The notes under the pieces were generated by a model. The model made no database searches. It saw only the letters and a list, made by a program, of their open reading frames with translations, and was not told where the DNA came from. Below, in pieces: positions 11,193-22,402 of a DNA stretch of 64,000 bases (position 1 is the stretch's first letter; the number at the start of each line of letters is the position of its first letter). The position numbers and the translations under genes were made by a program. This DNA is from Trematomus loennbergii (lineage: Eukaryota; Chordata; Actinopteri; Perciformes; Nototheniidae): the NCBI GenBank assembly GCA_012861695.1, contig JAAOOA010000048.1:2567518-2631517 (forward strand), given 5' to 3'.

Positions 11193-12440
11193 TCAGTTTA
11201 CAAAACTCAGCAGTGGTTCCATAACCATAAAGCAAACTCCAGCATGTAGTGGCTGAGTGAATGTGGTCTGGACTCTGTGGAGGAGAGTCATGGTTTCAGA
11301 GACGCTGTAGAAGGACAGAATACCTGCTCTGTGATCCAGGTACACTCCTACTCTGGAGGACCGAGGACCTGAGACGGGAGTGTTGATTCTGCTGTAACGA
11401 AATGTATAACTGTTTTGGACACAATCTAAAGCCCAAGATTTGTCATTGTATCCAAATATACCTGCATACCCTGCTCTGCTGATATTATTGTATGCGACTG
11501 CTATGAACTCCTTTCCTCTCCAGGCTGACAGTGAGGGGTAGCTGTGCAGAAACTGGTTGTGATCCTCTGTGTGAGAGAGCAGCTTCAGCTCAGCGTCTCT
11601 CCTCTTCAGCTCAGCCATCTCCTGCTCCAGCTTCTCCTGAAGCTCTTTGACTCGACTCACTTCACTCTTCTGCTGGGATCTGACCTGCTGCTTCACATCA
11701 GAGCTTCTTTTCTCCATGAGACGGATCAGCTCAGTGAACATCTTCTCACTGTCCTCCACTGCTTTATCAACCTCCTGCTGAAGCAGCTTCACCTCCTTCT
11801 CTCTGTCCTGGATTCTCTGCTGGATGTTTCGTCGACTCCCCTTCAGCTCTCTCTGCCTCTCAGTCCTTCTTCTGCAGCTGACACTGTGTCGTGGCCTTTG
11901 TGTTCGTCCACAGAGCAGAGATAACAGATACACTGCTGATCAGTGCGGCAGAACATCTTAATCACCTCGTCGTGAAGAGAGCAGAGGTTCTCCTGGAGCT
12001 TCTTGGAGGGCTCCACCAGCTTGTTTTTTTAATTGAGCTACGTCATAATGACGCTGGAGGTGTTTCTCACAATAAGAGGCCAGACACACGAGACAGGACT
12101 TACAGGCTCTCAGTTTTCTCCCAGTGCAGACATCACAGGCCACATCTTCAGCTCCAGCATAGCAGAGATCAGCAGGAGCAGCTTGGAGTCCAGTCTTCTT
12201 CAGCTCCTCCACTAAAGCTGCTAACATGGTGTTTTTCAGCAGGACAGGCCTCGGTGTGAAGCTCTGCCTACACTGAGGGCAGCTGTGGATCTTCTTCTCA
12301 TCCTCTCCATCCCAGAAGCCTTTAATACACTTCATGCAGTAGCTGTGTCCACAGGGAGTCGCCACCGGATCCTTCAGTAGATCCAGACAGATCGGACAAG
12401 AGAAGGTTTCCCGGTCCAGCTGAACTCCTTTCTGTGCCAT
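11193..12440 (-). pseudogene. finTRIM-like E3 ligase gene, broken (copy A)
   Basis: Minus-strand TRIM gene of the fish-specific finTRIM type. I take the ATG at 12440 ([20 protein letters not shown], the usual start) rather than the in-frame ATG at 12491. Domains in order are a C3HC4 RING (CPICLD, then GHSYC, then CPQC), B-boxes ([25 protein letters not shown]), a coiled coil (about 11890-11580) and SPRY (about 11530-11193, with SRVGVYLDHRAGILSFYS). There are three defects. A one-base change in a run of seven A's (minus strand) near 12030 shifts the frame after VAQLKK. A second one-base shift lies near 11878. The PRY half, plus the linker between SYPSLS and the SPRY part (about 110-120 residues in relatives), is deleted near 11530. 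TRIM RINGs are ubiquitin ligases, and finTRIMs are an expanded, probably immune family. As written the copy cannot make a full protein. Confidence 0.85.
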
Positions 12441-12935
12441 TTCACCTCTCAGTGACAGCGAGTGTCTGAGTTTCACTTCCTGAGCAGTCATGATACCTGT
12501 ATGAAGCAGGTGAAACAGAGCAATGAGGACACGCCACGGTGTGCTATGTTTCCTTCCAGATCGCTTCTCTGGTTCTTTTATTACACAACAAAATCATTTA
12601 AACATATTAACTCTTTCTAATATGCATTTCAGTTTTCATTTACATTCCTTAATAAACCGTTCACTTTCCTGACACAGTTCCACTAACATACATTCACTGT
12701 CAGTTACTCTTTTCTGTGATAAACAAACATTTCAATTGAATTTCAAATTCAGTAAACATTTCTTGTACCTTAAATACATTTTTTACAGTATTAAACGTGT
12801 ATTAAATGCTACTCTTCTATTTACTGCAAGTCAAAAGTAGCATATCATGACCCATTGAAACTGTCATGTGACAATTAAACTTCTGCCATTAATTGCATGT
12901 CACTAAAATGCATAAACTAGAGAATAATAATTATG
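12441..12935. other. 5' flank of finTRIM A
   Basis: It contains the presumed promoter side of the minus-strand gene. The stretch 12500-12575 (caggtgaaacagagcaatga, ttccttccagatcgcttc) recurs at 16816-16880, so the flank was split or duplicated by later insertions. No gene seen. Confidence 0.5.
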
Positions 12936-13440
12936 TTAAAGGGCCCATGTCATGGCCATTTCCACTGATCATAATCACATTGTTGAGGTATACTAAAATA
13001 GATTTATACTGTGCAATTTTCCAAACTCACATTGGTTTCGCATACAGCATCTCTGTAAAGTATGTGTATTCAGCAGTATTCACTCTCTCCACTAAACGAC
13101 TCGTTGGATCTCATGCCCCCCCCTCCCTGTGAGCCTAGTGTGCTCCGATTGGTCAGCTCGGCCACTCTGTTCTGATTAGTCAACCACCAGAGAGGCTCCG
13201 CCCATGTCAAACAGTGCTTTTTTCGGCTCGCTCTCGGAACATCAGTCTTATAATGGCGTCGGTACAGCCGTATATTTTATAAGCTAACTAACCGAACTGT
13301 ACCTACAACTGTTGTTATAGAAGAGTGTGACGGCCCCAGGGCCTTTGTGCAGGTGTGTTGCAGGTCTTACGATGGGGTGGAGCTGAAGAGGCTAATCAGC
13401 GCGATCACGGACACCTGGCCGGAGCCGAGGTGCTATTAAG

Positions 13441-14869
13441 CAGAGGTGTGAGTAAGTCCTACATGTGCAAGTCATGAGCAAGTCTCAAGTCTTGACCTAC
13501 AAGTATCAAGCAAGTCCCAAGTCACTGTGGTGAGAGTCAAGCAAGTCAAGTCATTGCTCAGGTCAAGCAAGTCAAGTCAAGTCATACAAAATTCTGATGA
13601 ATAAGCCCAGTTTCCGCATTTAAATCAGTTAAAAGACAGTGGCTATGAAAATGGATTTAACCCACACTATGATCTTCATTACATACACAGTTAATCATTT
13701 GAAATCTAATTTAGACCGATGACAATCATATTAGATTCATATTAACCCTAGAACTGCAGACAATATAGCTAGGACTCAATCAAAAAGTCTGTTCAAAAAG
13801 GCAGAATTCCAGGTAAGAAAATCATATATGGCATTTGCCATTACACATATTTAATTTAAATGTCTGTTAACACTAGAACCGCTAACAGCATCAGCACCTA
13901 CATAGATATCATTTTCAAATCATTTAATTTGTTCCTCTTCATCATTTCCTTATAAACTAAGTAGGACGATTTAAAACTCACTTAATTGGGTTAATTTAGA
14001 AATAGCTTCAGTTTATCATCATAACAGATCAAACAGTTCAGATTCATTTTACAATAAATCAAGAAATGATGCACTTCTACAAACAAAAACAACATAATTA
14101 AAAGATTTAAACAAACTACTAAAAGTAGATGAACTACATTATTCAACAGTTTACAGTAACTTCTGATAATAACACAGGGGAAATAAACGAGGCATCTCTT
14201 TTCCTCTCTCTCTCTCCCTCTCCTGACAGCCCGTCAGTATCGGGGTTAGTCAAAATGAATCCCTTGGCGGTTCTAGTGTTCATTTACCGTTTTGTCTTCT
14301 CTTTGCAATGCTTAATCGATTTGAAACCAAGTCTAACGTAGCTTAAACTTAACGTTAGCTTTCTAGCTAACACAACACATTCACGCCCCTTTCTCTGTGG
14401 GTTTTTTGTAGTGACGAATGAAGTTGGATGTTTTGGTGGTCGTGTCACTGATCTTTATGCTGCAGACCCTGCATACCGCTGTTCTCTTCTTATTAGCGTC
14501 ATCGACAACATAATCCTTGAATCCAAACTTCACTATTTGTGGAGTAACGCTAGCCGCTGCCATGTTAACTGACACTCCTGTGTCTAGTGGGTTGCCAGGT
14601 TTGCGCGCACGGCGCTATAATCACCCAATCACATTTCGAAAAAATTAAACGTAATATCTCACTACAAAAACAAACGCAATATTTAATTTTAAACAGTCAA
14701 GTCCTTTCAAGTCATCTGTCTCAAGCTTAAGTCAAGTCTCAAGTCATGAATACCAAGTCAAAGTCAAGTCAAGTCTTTTATCAATGTTAGTCAAGCAAGT
14801 CTCAAGTCCAAAAATATGCGACTCGAGTCTGACTCGAGTCAAGTCATGTGACTCGAGTCCCCACCTCTG
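13441..14869. mobile_element. hAT element with BED exon, no target duplication
   Basis: The ends are CAGAGGTGTGAG and, at the right, GACTCGAGTCCCCACCTCTG, both with subterminal runs of caagtc and gagtc words, as in hAT families. The bases flanking it (ctattaag and caaactgg) are not a duplication. Either one side was deleted after insertion or the element was moved by recombination. Confidence 0.7.
14381..14575 (-). CDS. hAT transposase N-terminal exon (BED finger)
   Basis: The 64-residue minus-strand ORF opens MSVNMAAASVTPQIV and continues KFGFKDYVVDDANKKRTA, then CRVCSIKISDTTTKTSNFIRHY. It is a BED-type zinc finger (CxxC, then H). BED fingers bind the transposon ends in hAT transposases. 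It is an isolated first exon within the hAT at 13441-14869, and no catalytic part follows, so the element is non-autonomous. Confidence 0.65.
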   Translation of the reverse strand: MSVNMAAASVTPQIVKFGFKDYVVDDANKKRTAVCRVCSIKISDTTTKTSNFIRHYKKPTEKGA

Positions 14870-14875
14870 CAAACT

Positions 14876-15064
14876 GGGCAATGTTTTGGAAGCTTTCGTC
14901 TGTGAAATGCCGCGGACACAGTAACGTTCTTCGAACCTCTGAAGGAACAGTGTTAAAAAGACATTTCAACTACTGACTTCGTCGTGGTTCTTCCGTCGGT
15001 AGGACAAACAGCTCAGATTTCTCCTCACATTTCAGGAAACAAGTCCTTGGCATTGGCATGACTG
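14876..15064 (-). pseudogene. THAP-domain exon remnant (Kolobok copy C)
   Basis: It is homologous to 64-330 and 35443-35712. The minus strand carries the CxxH region near 14900 and the start region near 15050. The C-terminal part of the domain is cut off by the hAT end at 14869. Confidence 0.5.
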
Positions 15065-15396
15065 GATCGATTGTGAACTGAACCAGAGCTTCCAACAGTA
15101 AATGTTAGGCTGGCAGAGGGTGCGGCCCGCGCCGCTCGGTGTGGCCATAGCTCTTCCGGATTGGTCCATTTTGTTCCGGGTACCGCATGACATCATGCGG
15201 TACCCGGAAGAATCAAATGGACAGTGACGTATCTCCAACGAGGCGTTTTGGGGAGGTATTTTCTGTGTTAGAGTTTTACTCGCTACAGGGTGTACTTTGA
15301 GGGTTTTGACTCTGCACACCGTTTACATGCATAAAAACCTTCATAACACACAAGGGGACGGGTAATAACCGGAAAAGCATGACATGGGAGCTTTAA

Positions 15397-15637
15397 CACT
15401 CAGTATTTCAGTCTTAGTGTAAGAAACATCCCAGTATTAACCTTACTGTTTTTACTAACAGTAACTAACTTATCATTTGCATAAAGTGCATATCCAAACT
15501 CACAATAACTACATCTGTACTGGAAATATTATGTGTGCGGGAGCCTTCAGAAATAATGTCACACTTGTATTATTACCGCGTCAGACCACGTTGTCCCCAA
15601 AATGGTGCCGCACCGGGGGAGCTATGATAATACACAC
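15397..15637. other. Short gene-less spacer
   Basis: Sequence between the Kolobok copy and the next hAT. No feature seen except the target site atacacac at its right edge. Confidence 0.4.
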
Positions 15638-16679
15638 CAGTGGCGTCGCCTGGCCTGGGCATCCGGGCTTTAGCCCCGAATGTTTTTTCTGTAGCCCCGG
15701 ACAATTCTCCCTCAATAATATAATACATTAACCGTGCTTTACGTGAACCTCATCATGACACAAGAGAGGACGGCAGCACTGTAATTTCCCATGTTCAGTG
15801 AATGCAACAGAGGCATGACACCAGACCAATCAGAGAGTTGCATGGAAATAAACGTGTGCTTGTGTCATTCAAGCTCGGCTCTGTGTGTGTGTGGCAATAG
15901 CGCATTTAGTGTGATAGAGAGAGAGGGAGAGAGGGGGAGGGAGAGAGGGGGAGGGAGGGACCAGCAGGGACCGTGTTGTTAGCATCTGGTTAGCTAGCTG
16001 CACTAACGGACATAAGGAGCTGTTTGTTCCACAAGAAGCTGGAGGAGAGTCCTCTCCTCTCAGACTGAGAGACTCAGGTGAGCTAAAGGACTCTCTGAGT
16101 GTTTAGATACTTAACTTTAGTCTAAGTTATCTCAGTGGGTCTCAAACGGTTTGGTCACAAATTATTCAAAAGATTATTTCCGCGGCACACCTTCATATGA
16201 TCATTATAGTTATTAAAAAAATAAGAGAATAAAGGAAAAACAGTTATGAAATACTATATGGCAGTAAAACAAGAATAGAGTTTAAAAGGGGAGTGATTAG
16301 TAAAAATATCCATAAAGAAAAAGTAAATCTGTTGACAGTTCTGCTTCATATGGGTGTTGAGAGAGGTATCCAAAGATCTCTTAATGTTGCTCTCAAAGTG
16401 CACCAGATTGATGCTTTTAACTTCAATATTTAAAAAAAATCTTCCCGGGGGAGCATCCCCCCGGACCCCCCTAGAGAAGGTGAGGTCCCCCCCCACTCAT
16501 AAAAAATACCACTTTACCCCTGCCTATATGCCGTGACCTGATTATCGAGCCTTCATTGTAACAGTCGCGGGTGTACTGTGTGTGTGCGTGTGGGGAGTGT
16601 TGCAGTAAAAAATGCCACTGTAGTGCCGCCGTCACTGTGGGCTAAGCCCCGAATGTTTCAGGTCCAGGCGACGCCCCTG
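15638..16679. mobile_element. Non-autonomous hAT, perfect 8-bp target duplication
   Basis: Its terminal repeats are CAGTGGCGTCGCCTGG and CCAGGCGACGCCCCTG. ATACACAC flanks both sides (15630-15637 and 16680-16687). It is 1042 bp and holds a GA-rich simple stretch (15914-15960) but no transposase. A block near 16425-16490 (cttcccgggggagcatcccc) recurs near 33480-33540, so a relative lies there. Confidence 0.85.
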
Positions 16680-16687
16680 ATACACAC

Positions 16688-17370
16688 ACACAATATTTCT
16701 TTCCTTTAAACACGTAAACAGTCCTACTAACACTTTAAACTATTAGCGGACCGTCACATTATATAGGCGAACCTTATGGGGCATTCATTATGATGTGTGC
16801 ACAGATTACTAACCTGTATTAAGCCGGTGAAACAGGACCAATGAGGCCACGGTGTGTTGTGTTTCCTTCCAGATCGCTTCAGAGGAAACACCGGAAACGT
16901 CCGTCCCTCTAACCGGTACCCCGGAACCATTGTAGCGAACACAAACGTTCCGCCTGACTACTAACTGTATTTCTCAACCCCGTTAGTGAAATGAAAATAA
17001 ACAAATGTACAAAAATGAATGCATATAACACTAATAATAATACACATCACCTTAATGTGGAAACACATCCCAGGGGTGCCACACATATACAATGTGCCTG
17101 TTGATTGTGTATATATGTAGGCAGGTTGTTTTATGTTCTTTTGTTTTTCTCATTGGGTCAGTCTCCAGATAAAAATTAAAGCCTGACTCCACCGCGACTG
17201 TTTTTAAAATGTCAAGCTACCATAAAAGTGAGGAAGAGAGTCAAACTGTATTTCCTTTTGTATCAAAAGCAAAAATAAGAATGCTAGAAGACCACCCAAC
17301 TCAGAAGTCTGAAGACCACAATCAGGCTAATCATTCATAGTTCATTGAGTTATGAGCCAGGATTATATAT
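16688..17370. other. Gene-less region with a finTRIM 5'-flank remnant
   Basis: The stretch 16816-16880 copies the finTRIM A upstream flank (12500-12575). The rest is AT-rich with no coding signal. Confidence 0.5.
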
Positions 17371-17560
17371 TTGCAGTGTTAGAAAGTAACTAAGTACAAT
17401 TACTCAAGTATTGTAATTTAGTACATATATTTATGCTTGTACGTCACTACATTTAAAAGAGAAATAATATAATTTTGCTACATTTATTTAACAGCTTTAG
17501 TCACTTTACAGATTTAAAAACGTGATGAACTTGATGTAAACATTAAATTAGTGGACTAAC
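17371..17560. repeat. Fragment of hAT-like fish MITE
   Basis: It starts cagtgttagaaagtaactaa and continues with gtacaattactcaagtattg, the pattern of the dispersed repeat also seen complete at 62617-63132. The right end is not found. Confidence 0.5.
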
Positions 17561-17867
17561 TGTTTAAGGAACAACAAAGTAAAACAATATATATCACAAG
17601 ACGCTCTAAACATTGTAAAGTGTATCAAAACTGTGTTTATCTACAACTGTGACAACCTGCTTGATGCAGCAATAGGCGCGTTCACACCAAGTACTTTTCC
17701 CACAGTAGTTCCTGAGAACTTTAGTTCATGAGAGTTCTTTTAGTTCTGACGAACTAAAGCAGATCGCGTTCACACCAAAATGAGTTCCTGGGGGTGGATT
17801 AGGCAAATGAGCCGCTGACGTCACTTCTTCTTCTTCTGCTTAGCTTTTCCTGGCAGGCTGCAAACAA

Positions 17868-17945
17868 CTTCACGGCGAGTACAGTAGGTGGCGGTATGCA
17901 CCTTAAAGTTGCAATCCGCCAAAAAACCGAGAGAAGAAGAAAAAA
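17868..17945 (+). mobile_element. 3' end of the same LINE family as 1517-3720
   Basis: The stretch gtaggtggcggtatgcacct, then ttaaagttgcaatccgcc, equals the 3' terminus of the LINE at 1517-1560 in reverse, followed by a GAA/A-rich tail. It is a very short 5'-truncated insertion inside the Harbinger element. Confidence 0.7.
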
Positions 17946-18339
17946 AACTTCCGCTTCCGCTGTATGCTTCTGTTTACCTACACGGTATGGAGTTGACGTT
18001 TTGATGGTCGTGTTATACTGCTTCGTAACGGAGTTATTTAAGCCAATAACTCAGCCACAAATACAAATACAGATCGACCATTCAAATGCAATATAAATGC
18101 CGAGTCGGGGCGAAGGCGGTTAAGAAGCCTTAACAAAAGGATTAGACGACGAAATCACACGCGATGGACATGTTTCGCCGTTGTACAGCCGAGGATGATG
18201 ACCGTTATCACGCCCAAAAAACAGCAATGGTACGTTCATTAAATCACATTAATACTATCTAATGTAGGATTTATGGAGTTATGTAGGGCTAATTTGTGTC
18301 TTTGTATGTGTTCCAGATATGCGAATACTACGGAACTCT

Positions 18340-18480
18340 GGGTGAACAATAGAACGTCGGCCTGGTGTGAGGTGGTGCCAACGTGTGCAGTGGATCGAAG
18401 ATTTCCGAATGTCCAAGGGCTCTTTTCAACTCCTCTGTATTCGCCTGGAAGCAACGTTGTGGAGAGGCATCTGAACAGCA
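18340..18480 (+). pseudogene. Harbinger transposase N-terminal fragment
   Basis: One + frame reads WCQRVQWIEDFRMSKGSF followed by QLLCIRLEATLWRGI and a stop. The W..DFRMSK.TF..LC..L.P.L pattern is the conserved N-terminal segment of fish PIF/Harbinger (DDE_Tnp_4) transposases. The catalytic region is not found downstream, where AT-rich and SINE sequence follows. Confidence 0.45.
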
Positions 18481-19024
18481 TGGAAATTGTAAATTGACAA
18501 TAAAGCTGATATTTTGTACAGTGCATTTGGTTCTCTTTTATTTACCAGTCAACAGACACAATTACAATAGTGCAGACACCTTAGTGCAAAGATTAAATGT
18601 CAGTATCAAAACAGTACTGTATATTTGTATATTATATGAGTATTATGTTAAATGTTAAAGACAATGGGATGAGGTTGAAAGCTCTTTAAAAACGTTTGTA
18701 TACATACATGTTACATGTTAAGCATGCACACCTGAAGAACTACGTTACACACACACACAGGTTAGTCTGTGTACCGCTGCTGGTTTAAACAAAGACAGTC
18801 ATAGTGCTAGTGCCGTGCATGTAGGTTCTCTTTTATTTATCAGCAGCAGATCAATAAGTGTCAGTAGTATCAAAACAATATAATAACAGTGGCAATAAAT
18901 ATATATATATATAATATAACAATAGGTAGGCTCAGCAGCAGACACACCTTTGTGCAAAGTTAGGTGTCAGTATTAATAACAGTGGCATTATATATATATA
19001 TAATCACAATAATACAAAATTAAC

Positions 19025-19160
19025 TGTCACAGGTGTAGGCAATTTGGGGTGAAGTGTCTTGCCCAGGGACACAACGACATCCTGACTGCAGTGGGGTTTG
19101 AACCTGTGCTCCCCTGATCCGAACACCAACGCACCAGACCACTGCACCACACGCCTCCCA
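19025..19160 (-). mobile_element. tRNA-derived SINE head, minus strand
   Basis: The reverse complement contains a Pol III box B-like ggttcaaaccccactgcag and the same gtgtccctgggcaagacact body as the SINE at 58925-59120. The 3' tail is lost. Confidence 0.6.
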
Positions 19161-19180
19161 ACAAGTCATTGTACAGTTTA

Positions 19181-19440
19181 TCAACGACAAGTTTTTCTTA
19201 ATTTTTGTATTGAAGGCCTGTTGGATTTAATCAGCTCGCTTAGCACAGCCAGAAGCCCAGCCTGAAAGGTATTTTGTTGCTCCACCTGGCACCATGAGCG
19301 GCTAGTCGTCCGATTCCTGGGCCTTGTGTGAATGCAGCAGCCGTTCGTCGTGCATCTCCTTGGCACGCAGGTCCTCATTCTCCTTGCTGACCATAGCACG
19401 GCAGTCCATGGTGTCAAGGAAGCTGTCATCGCGTGCCCAC
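19181..19440 (-). pseudogene. C-terminal part of the Harbinger Myb/SANT-like protein
   Basis: The minus strand encodes MDCRAMVSKENEDLRAKEMH then DERLLHSHKAQES, and after a frameshift QNTFQAGLLAVLSELIKS. This is a charged helical tail resembling the C-terminus of the DNA-binding accessory protein of fish Harbinger elements. The matching SANT part is at 21600-21670 on the same strand. Confidence 0.4.
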
Positions 19441-19583
19441 TTTCCTAAGGTGAAATATGCAAGATACAAGATCAGTTTAATCGCAACAACGACACAACAT
19501 TGTCCAAATACCAGAAGGGGAGCAGCCCATAACAGAGAGCCCCCCACGTCAGAGTCATCACTGTGGGCGATCTCCACCTCTGA

Positions 19584-20257
19584 GGCCCAATCCCAAACCA
19601 CTCCCTCGACCCTACCCCTCCGTGACGGAGTGAACTCCGTCTGTAGCCACACTCGCAGCTCAACGAGGCTCCCTCCTGTCAGATGGAGGGAGTAAATACA
19701 GCGGCAAGCTTTGGGACAAACTCCCCTCTCTCCGGCAGAAACAGGAAATGCCGTAACTGTATGTAACAACGGTTTCAAATCAGCTTCTCTTAGACAAAAA
19801 ATGTAAATTAATAACTCAAATAAAACTCCAAACATCTTTCATTGTGTTACTTTTTTGTAAAGCTCTTTTAGTTTTAAACCTGATGTTTATAAGCTTCTTA
19901 GTTTTTGCAACAGTCTGTAAATATACACAACTTTATAATAAAATGCACACATTTACCTTTTTCTAGACTAAACACAGGTATGATCCTAAGTTAAAAAAAT
20001 ATGAGGTTATCATGAGGTTGTTAACATCGCAATTTATCAGTGGATGTTTGCTGGAACTACTTTTTAACAGCGTGTTTCCTGACGGACACACACAGCGTGA
20101 CTCCGGTCAGGTAGAGACCGGTCTCAAGTCAGCACCGATGCAGACTCGCTGTTTGAGGGCTTGATAGCCCACTCCCCCTCCACACTCGTTGGTTTGGAAC
20201 AGCACTTAATGTGGCGGACCCTCCGCGCGAACGGAGGGGTAGTGTGTAGGGGTAGGG
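19584..20257. repeat. MITE, right end truncated
   Basis: The left end ggcccaatcccaaaccac and most of the body are identical in layout to the complete copy at 54728-55449. The right terminal repeat is replaced at 20257 by a SINE tail. It lies inside the Harbinger element. Confidence 0.75.
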
Positions 20258-20375
20258 TGTAGCATGTCGTTGTGTCCCCGAGACACTTCACCCCAAAGTG
20301 CTCCTGTGGGGATTGCCCACAGTATTGAGTAGGTAAGCTTTGGATAAAAGCGTCTAACAAGTGACATGTAATGAT
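20258..20375 (+). mobile_element. SINE 3' part
   Basis: It contains gcatgtcgttgtgtccccga, then ctcctgtggggattgcccac and ggataaaagcgtctaacaa, the 3' half of the SINE complete at 58925-59120. Confidence 0.65.
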
Positions 20376-21017
20376 TCAAAAAGCTTTTGGTGGCCATATT
20401 GAATAACAAACCAATGTGGTTTACTTGTTATCCACAGTTTAGCTGCTAAATGTTACCTTTACAAAGCTACGCTGAAAACACAGCAAAGTTCATATAACGG
20501 TATTAGGTTAGTTGAACCTAATATTTTTATAGTTAAACTCAACACTTTTCTTTGTGCTCTAAATGTATAAAGTGTGTTTTCACCTCCGTTCCCTCCTGTT
20601 TGCTGCAGTATGGCAGCAGCGGTCAGGATGGGATCCTCTGTGATCAGATAGTGGTCCTGATGGTGTCCGCTGACCGGGCGCAGGCTGCCTACTCTCAGCG
20701 GGGGGGAACTGAACGTGGAAACTGTGTTTCTCTGAGGGATCCTCCATGTAGTCTGAGAAGCCTTCTGAGGAAACAAGGTAACTATTTAGGATAATACTAT
20801 GAGAAGGAACAATGATTAGGCAGTAAATAGAATTTCAATTACATTTCTACTTAAATGTGCAAAAATATTAGAACATCAGTCTTTGTGGCATGCAGGTAAT
20901 CAACTGTTTAAGCTTTTACCATTAACATGTAGAATGAATGTTGCAAATTACTTGAAATTATAGCATCGACAATCTATTGTTTACCTCTATGCATTAGCCA
21001 CAGAGGTAGCATTATGT
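20376..21017. other. No gene seen (inside Harbinger element)
   Basis: Internal element sequence, presumably the intron or body between the pieces of the minus-strand Myb-like gene. No domain recognised. Confidence 0.4.
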
Positions 21018-21340
21018 CCAGCTAGCATGCTAATTGCTAACGTTATATTATCGTTTTTTTTAGGGGAAAACTAGTTTCTAATCCTGAGAGAAACACCTCG
21101 CCTGAAACACACGATTAGTGCCATGAGTTAGTGAAGCAAATTACAGAACATTGCACACTTATTCACAAGTCAAAACGTGTTCCAGCTAGCATGCTAATTG
21201 CTAACGTTATATTATCGAGTTATCCCGGAGGGGAAAACTAGTTTCTAATCCTGAGAGAAACACCTCGCCTGAAACACACGATTAGTGCCATGAGTTAGTG
21301 AAGCAAATTACAGAACATTGCACACTTATTCACAAGTCTA
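21018..21340 (+). repeat. Tandem duplication, about 164 bp x 2
   Basis: The unit at 21018-21181 (starting ccagctagcatgctaattgc) is repeated at 21182-21340 with few changes, the main one being a short difference around tatcg. Such similarity suggests a recent duplication. Confidence 0.9.
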
Positions 21341-21599
21341 AACGTGTTCATAGCGGGCATGGATGAGAATAGCTAGCTAGCTAGATGTTATTAGCCAGCT
21401 TGGACCTAACGTTAGCAAGTTCTACCATGGCTAGCTCGATCTACTGAGCAAATAAAAGTAAATCTAAGACCAGTATTGTGCAGATTAAAACAGTGCAGTG
21501 CATGTATTTTATTTTACCTTGGTAGTCGTCCCGACATGACTTTGCCAGGTCTGCTAACTTTGCTGATCCACTGAAACTGCATGCAGTAGAAGCTTCTGA

Positions 21600-21670
21600 A
21601 TGCGGCGCTTCGCGTCCTCCGAGTCAATCGCCAGAAGCGCAGACACATCCTCATCACTCCACCGCTCCAA
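21600..21670 (-). pseudogene. SANT/Myb-like domain fragment of Harbinger accessory protein
   Basis: The minus strand reads ERWSDEDVSALLAIDSEDA, matching the W(S/T)..EV..LL start of the Myb/SANT-like domain used by Harbinger proteins to bind DNA. It sits near the right end of the 17674-21998 element, so the minus-strand gene starts at the right terminus. Confidence 0.45.
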
Positions 21671-22402
21671 TTGATTTATTTAGTGTTGCTATAATAACTG
21701 CTTTCACAAAAGGAATCTCTTCGTGTGTGCTGCGAAGCGAGGAAATACAATGGCCGCTTAGAACAAAAAATTCTGAGTCAAACGGGCGTGGTTTGCATTC
21801 CGCACAGCCAATCAGACGTAGGAACTACTTTCTCCCACGAGAGACCCTGCTCTGTAGCAGGGACTGAAAAGCGAGTCTCGCGAACTAAGTTGAGCTACTT
21901 TAGTTCCTGGGGCTTTTTGGTGTGAACGCAAATATATCGTAGTTCTGATGAACTATTGTGGGAAAAGTACACCAAAGTACTCCGGTGTGAACGCACCTAA
22001 TATTAACAGTCTAATGTCATACTGTATTTTTAATTATGTATATCGCATATTGAGAATGTTTTTTAATGTACTTTAAGTGTAGTGGCTGTCCACACTTTGT
22101 CAGCTGATTATACCATGCATCTGTGTTGAACTGTAATTCTTATGGACTTTTTAACAGGAATGAAATTGCTTGTCCCGAATAAAACCAGTAGGTGGCAGTA
22201 GAGGTCTGACCTGTTGCTTTTATTAGCTTCAGGTTTGTTCTGACAACCCTGTCTTGAAGAAGTACTCCAATGTTTCAGACCTTAATGGATTATTACTAAA
22301 GGAAGACGCCAACGGCCTTTTATCAAAGAAGTGCTTCAGTTTAAAATATGAAAGTGCCTGGAATAAAATAAAAGAAGAGCCATCATTTGTTTGGAGAAAG
22401 TG

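Larger units (their letters stand above)
1..12480 (+). repeat. Segmental duplication, copy A
   Basis: This direct copy matches 35383-51060. The first base aligns with 35383, and near-identity runs to about 2586 (B: 37903). Matching blocks then recur at 7990-9130 (B: 38054-39165), 9148-9310 (B: 40258-40430), 10076-10245 (B: 41023-41195) and 10303-12480 (B: 49091-51068). Differences are scattered substitutions, single-base indels and large insertions. The window starts inside this copy, so its left border is not visible. Confidence 0.9.
12936..15396. mobile_element. Kolobok-like element, rearranged copy (C)
   Basis: The left end is TTAA at 12936-12939 followed by agggcccatgtcatgg. The right end is catgacatgggagct followed by TTAA at 15393-15396. 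Both outer parts match the full copy at 33600-36059. The middle has been replaced: 13330-13440 is foreign, 13441-14869 is an hAT element, and the Kolobok sequence resumes at 14870 in the THAP exon. Confidence 0.75.
17674..21998. mobile_element. PIF/Harbinger-like transposon, 4.3 kb, decayed
   Basis: The inverted ends are aggcgcgttcacacc at the left and ggtgtgaacgcacct at the right, with a further shared subterminal stretch (cttttcccacagtagttc against gaactattgtgggaaaag). A 3-bp aat flanks both sides. It contains a transposase N-terminal fragment on + (18340-18480) and a Myb/SANT-like protein in pieces on minus (21670-19181), the two-gene layout of Harbinger elements. It has been invaded by a LINE 3' end, two SINE pieces and a MITE. 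Confidence 0.65.

Noticed and set aside
19302..19835. 177-residue minus-strand open frame
   Set aside because: Only its last 35 residues or so match the Harbinger accessory protein. The rest is read through a MITE terminus.
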